From Amphirosellinia nigrospora (taxonomy: Eukaryota > Ascomycota > Sordariomycetes > Xylariales > Xylariaceae): DNA of 64,000 bases. The stretch spans positions 11,542,193 through 11,606,192 of the forward strand of contig SCHM01000001.1 of assembly GCA_004123355.1 (NCBI GenBank), written 5' to 3'. Under the pieces are notes generated by a model. It did no database searches, was not told where the DNA came from, and worked only from the letters and a program-made list of their open reading frames with translations. Both the position numbers and the translations under genes were made by a program. Below, one piece after another: positions 62,030 through 64,000 of this stretch. How positions within the stretch are numbered: position 1 is the first letter of the stretch; each line of letters starts with the position of its first letter.

Positions 62030-63552
62030 ATATGGCCGGATTGGGGTCTTCAATCACCAAACTTGACCGATAATGATGGAACTGTCTAACATAGAATGGA
62101 AAATACTGTGGTTACTTTTAGTTAGACGAAGGAGAAGCACATATGTGGTTGTCTATTCCCACGACTGTCTTACTTAATTTCAACGCTTGTAGGCCGCTAT
62201 AGTTATTCTTAAGACATGTGCGCATTGGCCAAGGACTACCCAGACAGCTATCACACGGATAAGCCACATAGCCACTAGGCACAGGACCACGAGCCATACA
62301 GAGTCCTGACTGACTGATGACATCCGACCGCTCCTCGAGGAGCCTAGAACCAGAGGTCTGGGGCCCCTTGAATTCTGTCTGTAAATAAGACTATGAGTGA
62401 GGTTACATTCTAGTCAAAATTAGGAAACCGGAGATCCTACAGATCCCAAACAGATTTATTAGCTGAATAAAACTACATTCAAGCCCTTGTCATAATTCTT
62501 CTGTACAACGTCACTGTTACACGTATCTCGCCTACGGATTCAGCCCTCGGCAATTTGTGGCCGCACAGGCCAACGGAGATTTGTTGGGGTGGTCCGATAA
62601 ATATAGGCTAGCCAGGTCCCGCGTCCTCTGCTGGGGCATCTAGAGAGTAAGAGGTCTTTTGACGCCATAGCCAATTATTAGATTTGAAGGAAAGAAGCTA
62701 TTCCCAAGTCCTCGAATTGAAATCGCCTTCCTAAGAATTTAGGCCGTTAACGGTCTGTAAGATAGCATAGCACTAACTAACGCTATGTGTTTGGGTAGGT
62801 AGAGTACCTAAGTAGGTATAGCTGCAGCGGCCCACAGGGCGTATAGGTGGTTCGAAAATCTGCTTGCCGAGCCGATTCAGCCTGGACTATGAGCCAATGC
62901 CAAGGATAATGGTCAACTTTGGCTTTGTCGCGAAATTCAGGGGCAAGGGCTGAGTCACGTGGTACGGAGACGTGATGTTTATTTCAAGACAGAATCCAGG
63001 GTTAGGAATCGGTGAGCGTGCTAACTGTATGTGTATTCTGGCGCCAGGGGTAGAGGCCTCCCGCAAATAACCCTTGCTAATGAATACGGACGTCCAATTC
63101 AGCCTAACATTTGCGCCTCGGCCACCGCCACGTTAAAACGCAGGTAAAAACGGTCATTGCTAGCTATTACCTAGTCTCTGTTGCAATAGGAAACTGAGCG
63201 TATTGTCATCAATGAATGCTTAGCCATATGGGTCACCTTAGGTAGCTCATCGCGCATCGGGTAGCTCAATGTCCACTGTGGCTGAGTACACTAACATGAT
63301 AGGCATACTCATCGGCCAGCGAGACCCGCATGTAGGATCTTTGGACGATGGATATGCTCTGTCAGTAGAGGAAGCTGATCTATTTATTCATATAGATCTG
63401 TGCGAGGGCGCGTGCCTGGACGTTGCTCGAGCCGGTGAATGAGTCATAGGAGACATACTTGCCAGGATACTTAATTGTTTTAGTAGCTTCAAGCTATACG
63501 CTCAAGTCTCATAGCCAATATTTAATAATCATACATCGCGTGAAGAGCTTCA
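62030..63552. other. Intergenic region containing repeat copy B
   Basis: About 1.5 kb between the P450 and the gene at the right edge. Apart from the direct repeat no feature is recognised. Confidence 0.5.
62819..62923 (+). repeat. Direct repeat copy B, right flank of P450
   Basis: Same orientation as copy A and more compact: the four shared blocks are nearly contiguous. Block 4 (CTATGAGCCAATGCC onward, 62887-62923) differs from copy A by a single G/A change. The P450 gene lies between the two copies. Confidence 0.85.
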
Positions 63553-64000
63553 ATGGCTGAACTCTTGAGTGACGACGAGTTCATAGAGCTCTCCCTACTC
63601 AGGGACTTCGAGACCGACGCGTTGATTGCAGCCAGGTTCTTAAATGTCGACGAACAACTATTGCGCCCCCTTGACCAGGAGCTCGTTATAAGATTCGGAG
63701 AGGTTGATTTGAGCGTCACAGCAGGTGTAGCGTACCCTACCTGCTCAGTAACCTGGCATGTCAAGAATCACGCACTTTCACGAACGTCCGTCGACAGTCT
63801 ACGCGGAACACTACGGAAGATTGTAGATGCAGCTAAACTTATCAATAACCTTTCGCGATGGCAGAACCGGGAAGCTGAATGTGAGATGGGAATTTTCGAC
63901 CCATTACAGGTAGTTTTGCAGCTTGCTGAAGCCACTCGATCACACGTCGGCCATTCTGTCCCTCCGCTGGATCAACTGAGCAAGAGATCGACAACTACCT
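63553..64000 (+). CDS. 5' part of a hypothetical protein, possibly RWD-like; cut by window end
   Basis: An open frame from ATG 63553 runs 149 codons to the end of the window with no intron. It starts MAELLSDDEFIELSLLRDFE, an acidic helix of the kind that begins RWD domains (E-x-x-x-L-x-x-x-F/Y). Beta-strand-like segments follow (LVIRFGEVDLSVTAGVAYP; CSVTWHVKNHALSR), then a helix (LRGTLRKIVDAAKLIN). The YP-containing strand and the closing helix fit an RWD-type ubiquitin-conjugating-like fold, but the match is weak and from memory. Product length and the rest of the domains are unknown. Confidence 0.6.
   Translation, partial: MAELLSDDEFIELSLLRDFETDALIAARFLNVDEQLLRPLDQELVIRFGEVDLSVTAGVAYPTCSVTWHVKNHALSRTSVDSLRGTLRKIVDAAKLINNLSRWQNREAECEMGIFDPLQVVLQLAEATRSHVGHSVPPLDQLSKRSTTT

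Noticed and set aside
1-64000. CRISPR array, prokaryotic operons, rRNA operon
   Set aside because: No regularly spaced repeats, and spliced genes show a eukaryotic genome; no rRNA core sequence seen.

Overview
This window comes from a filamentous ascomycete (Pezizomycotina, probably Sordariomycetes). The basis is short introns of about 50-100 bp with GTAAGT-like donors and CTAAC-like branch sites, a Zn2Cys6 transcription factor, an AA9 lytic polysaccharide monooxygenase, a cellobiose dehydrogenase with a haem domain, a GH5 cellulase, and a eukaryotic tRNA-Ser gene carrying an intron. Gene density is low. Long stretches (1-4.1 kb, 15.0-19.4 kb, 22.1-29.2 kb) hold nothing I recognise.

Left part (4.1-22.1 kb): an intact indoleamine 2,3-dioxygenase gene with two near-identical palindromes upstream; a GDXG-type esterase whose frame breaks before the HGGGF motif; an intact 6-phosphofructo-2-kinase whose bisphosphatase half has lost key catalytic residues; a decayed F-box-like gene; a Gln/Pro-rich gene; and a conserved fungal gene (DHVWVHFCRKHYQR core) with several frame breaks.

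Middle (29.2-41.6 kb): a cellulose-degradation neighbourhood. In order these are a Zn2Cys6 regulator (+), cellobiose dehydrogenase (-), AA9 LPMO (+) and GH5 endoglucanase (+). The dehydrogenase and LPMO genes are divergent across 2.6 kb. These enzymes act together on cellulose: the dehydrogenase supplies electrons to the LPMO and the endoglucanase hydrolyses the cut chains. The LPMO is intact, the dehydrogenase and endoglucanase have many frame breaks, and the regulator has one.

Right part (42.2-64 kb): tRNA-Ser(AGA); a novel-looking acidic repeat protein; an SRAP/HMCES-type gene with a tiny first exon holding the catalytic Cys; intact housekeeping genes for ribosomal protein eL18, a mitochondrial carrier and an SR splicing factor; a pseudogene with two in-frame TAG codons; a ten-exon cytochrome P450 with one frame break just before its haem cysteine, flanked by direct repeats; and the 5' part of an RWD-like gene cut by the window end.

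A recurring theme is that six complete genes, and the partial one at the right edge, read cleanly while about eleven loci carry frameshifts or stops. This may be real gene decay, uncorrected assembly indels, or both. Read-level or transcript data would decide. All exon boundaries below were derived by eye.
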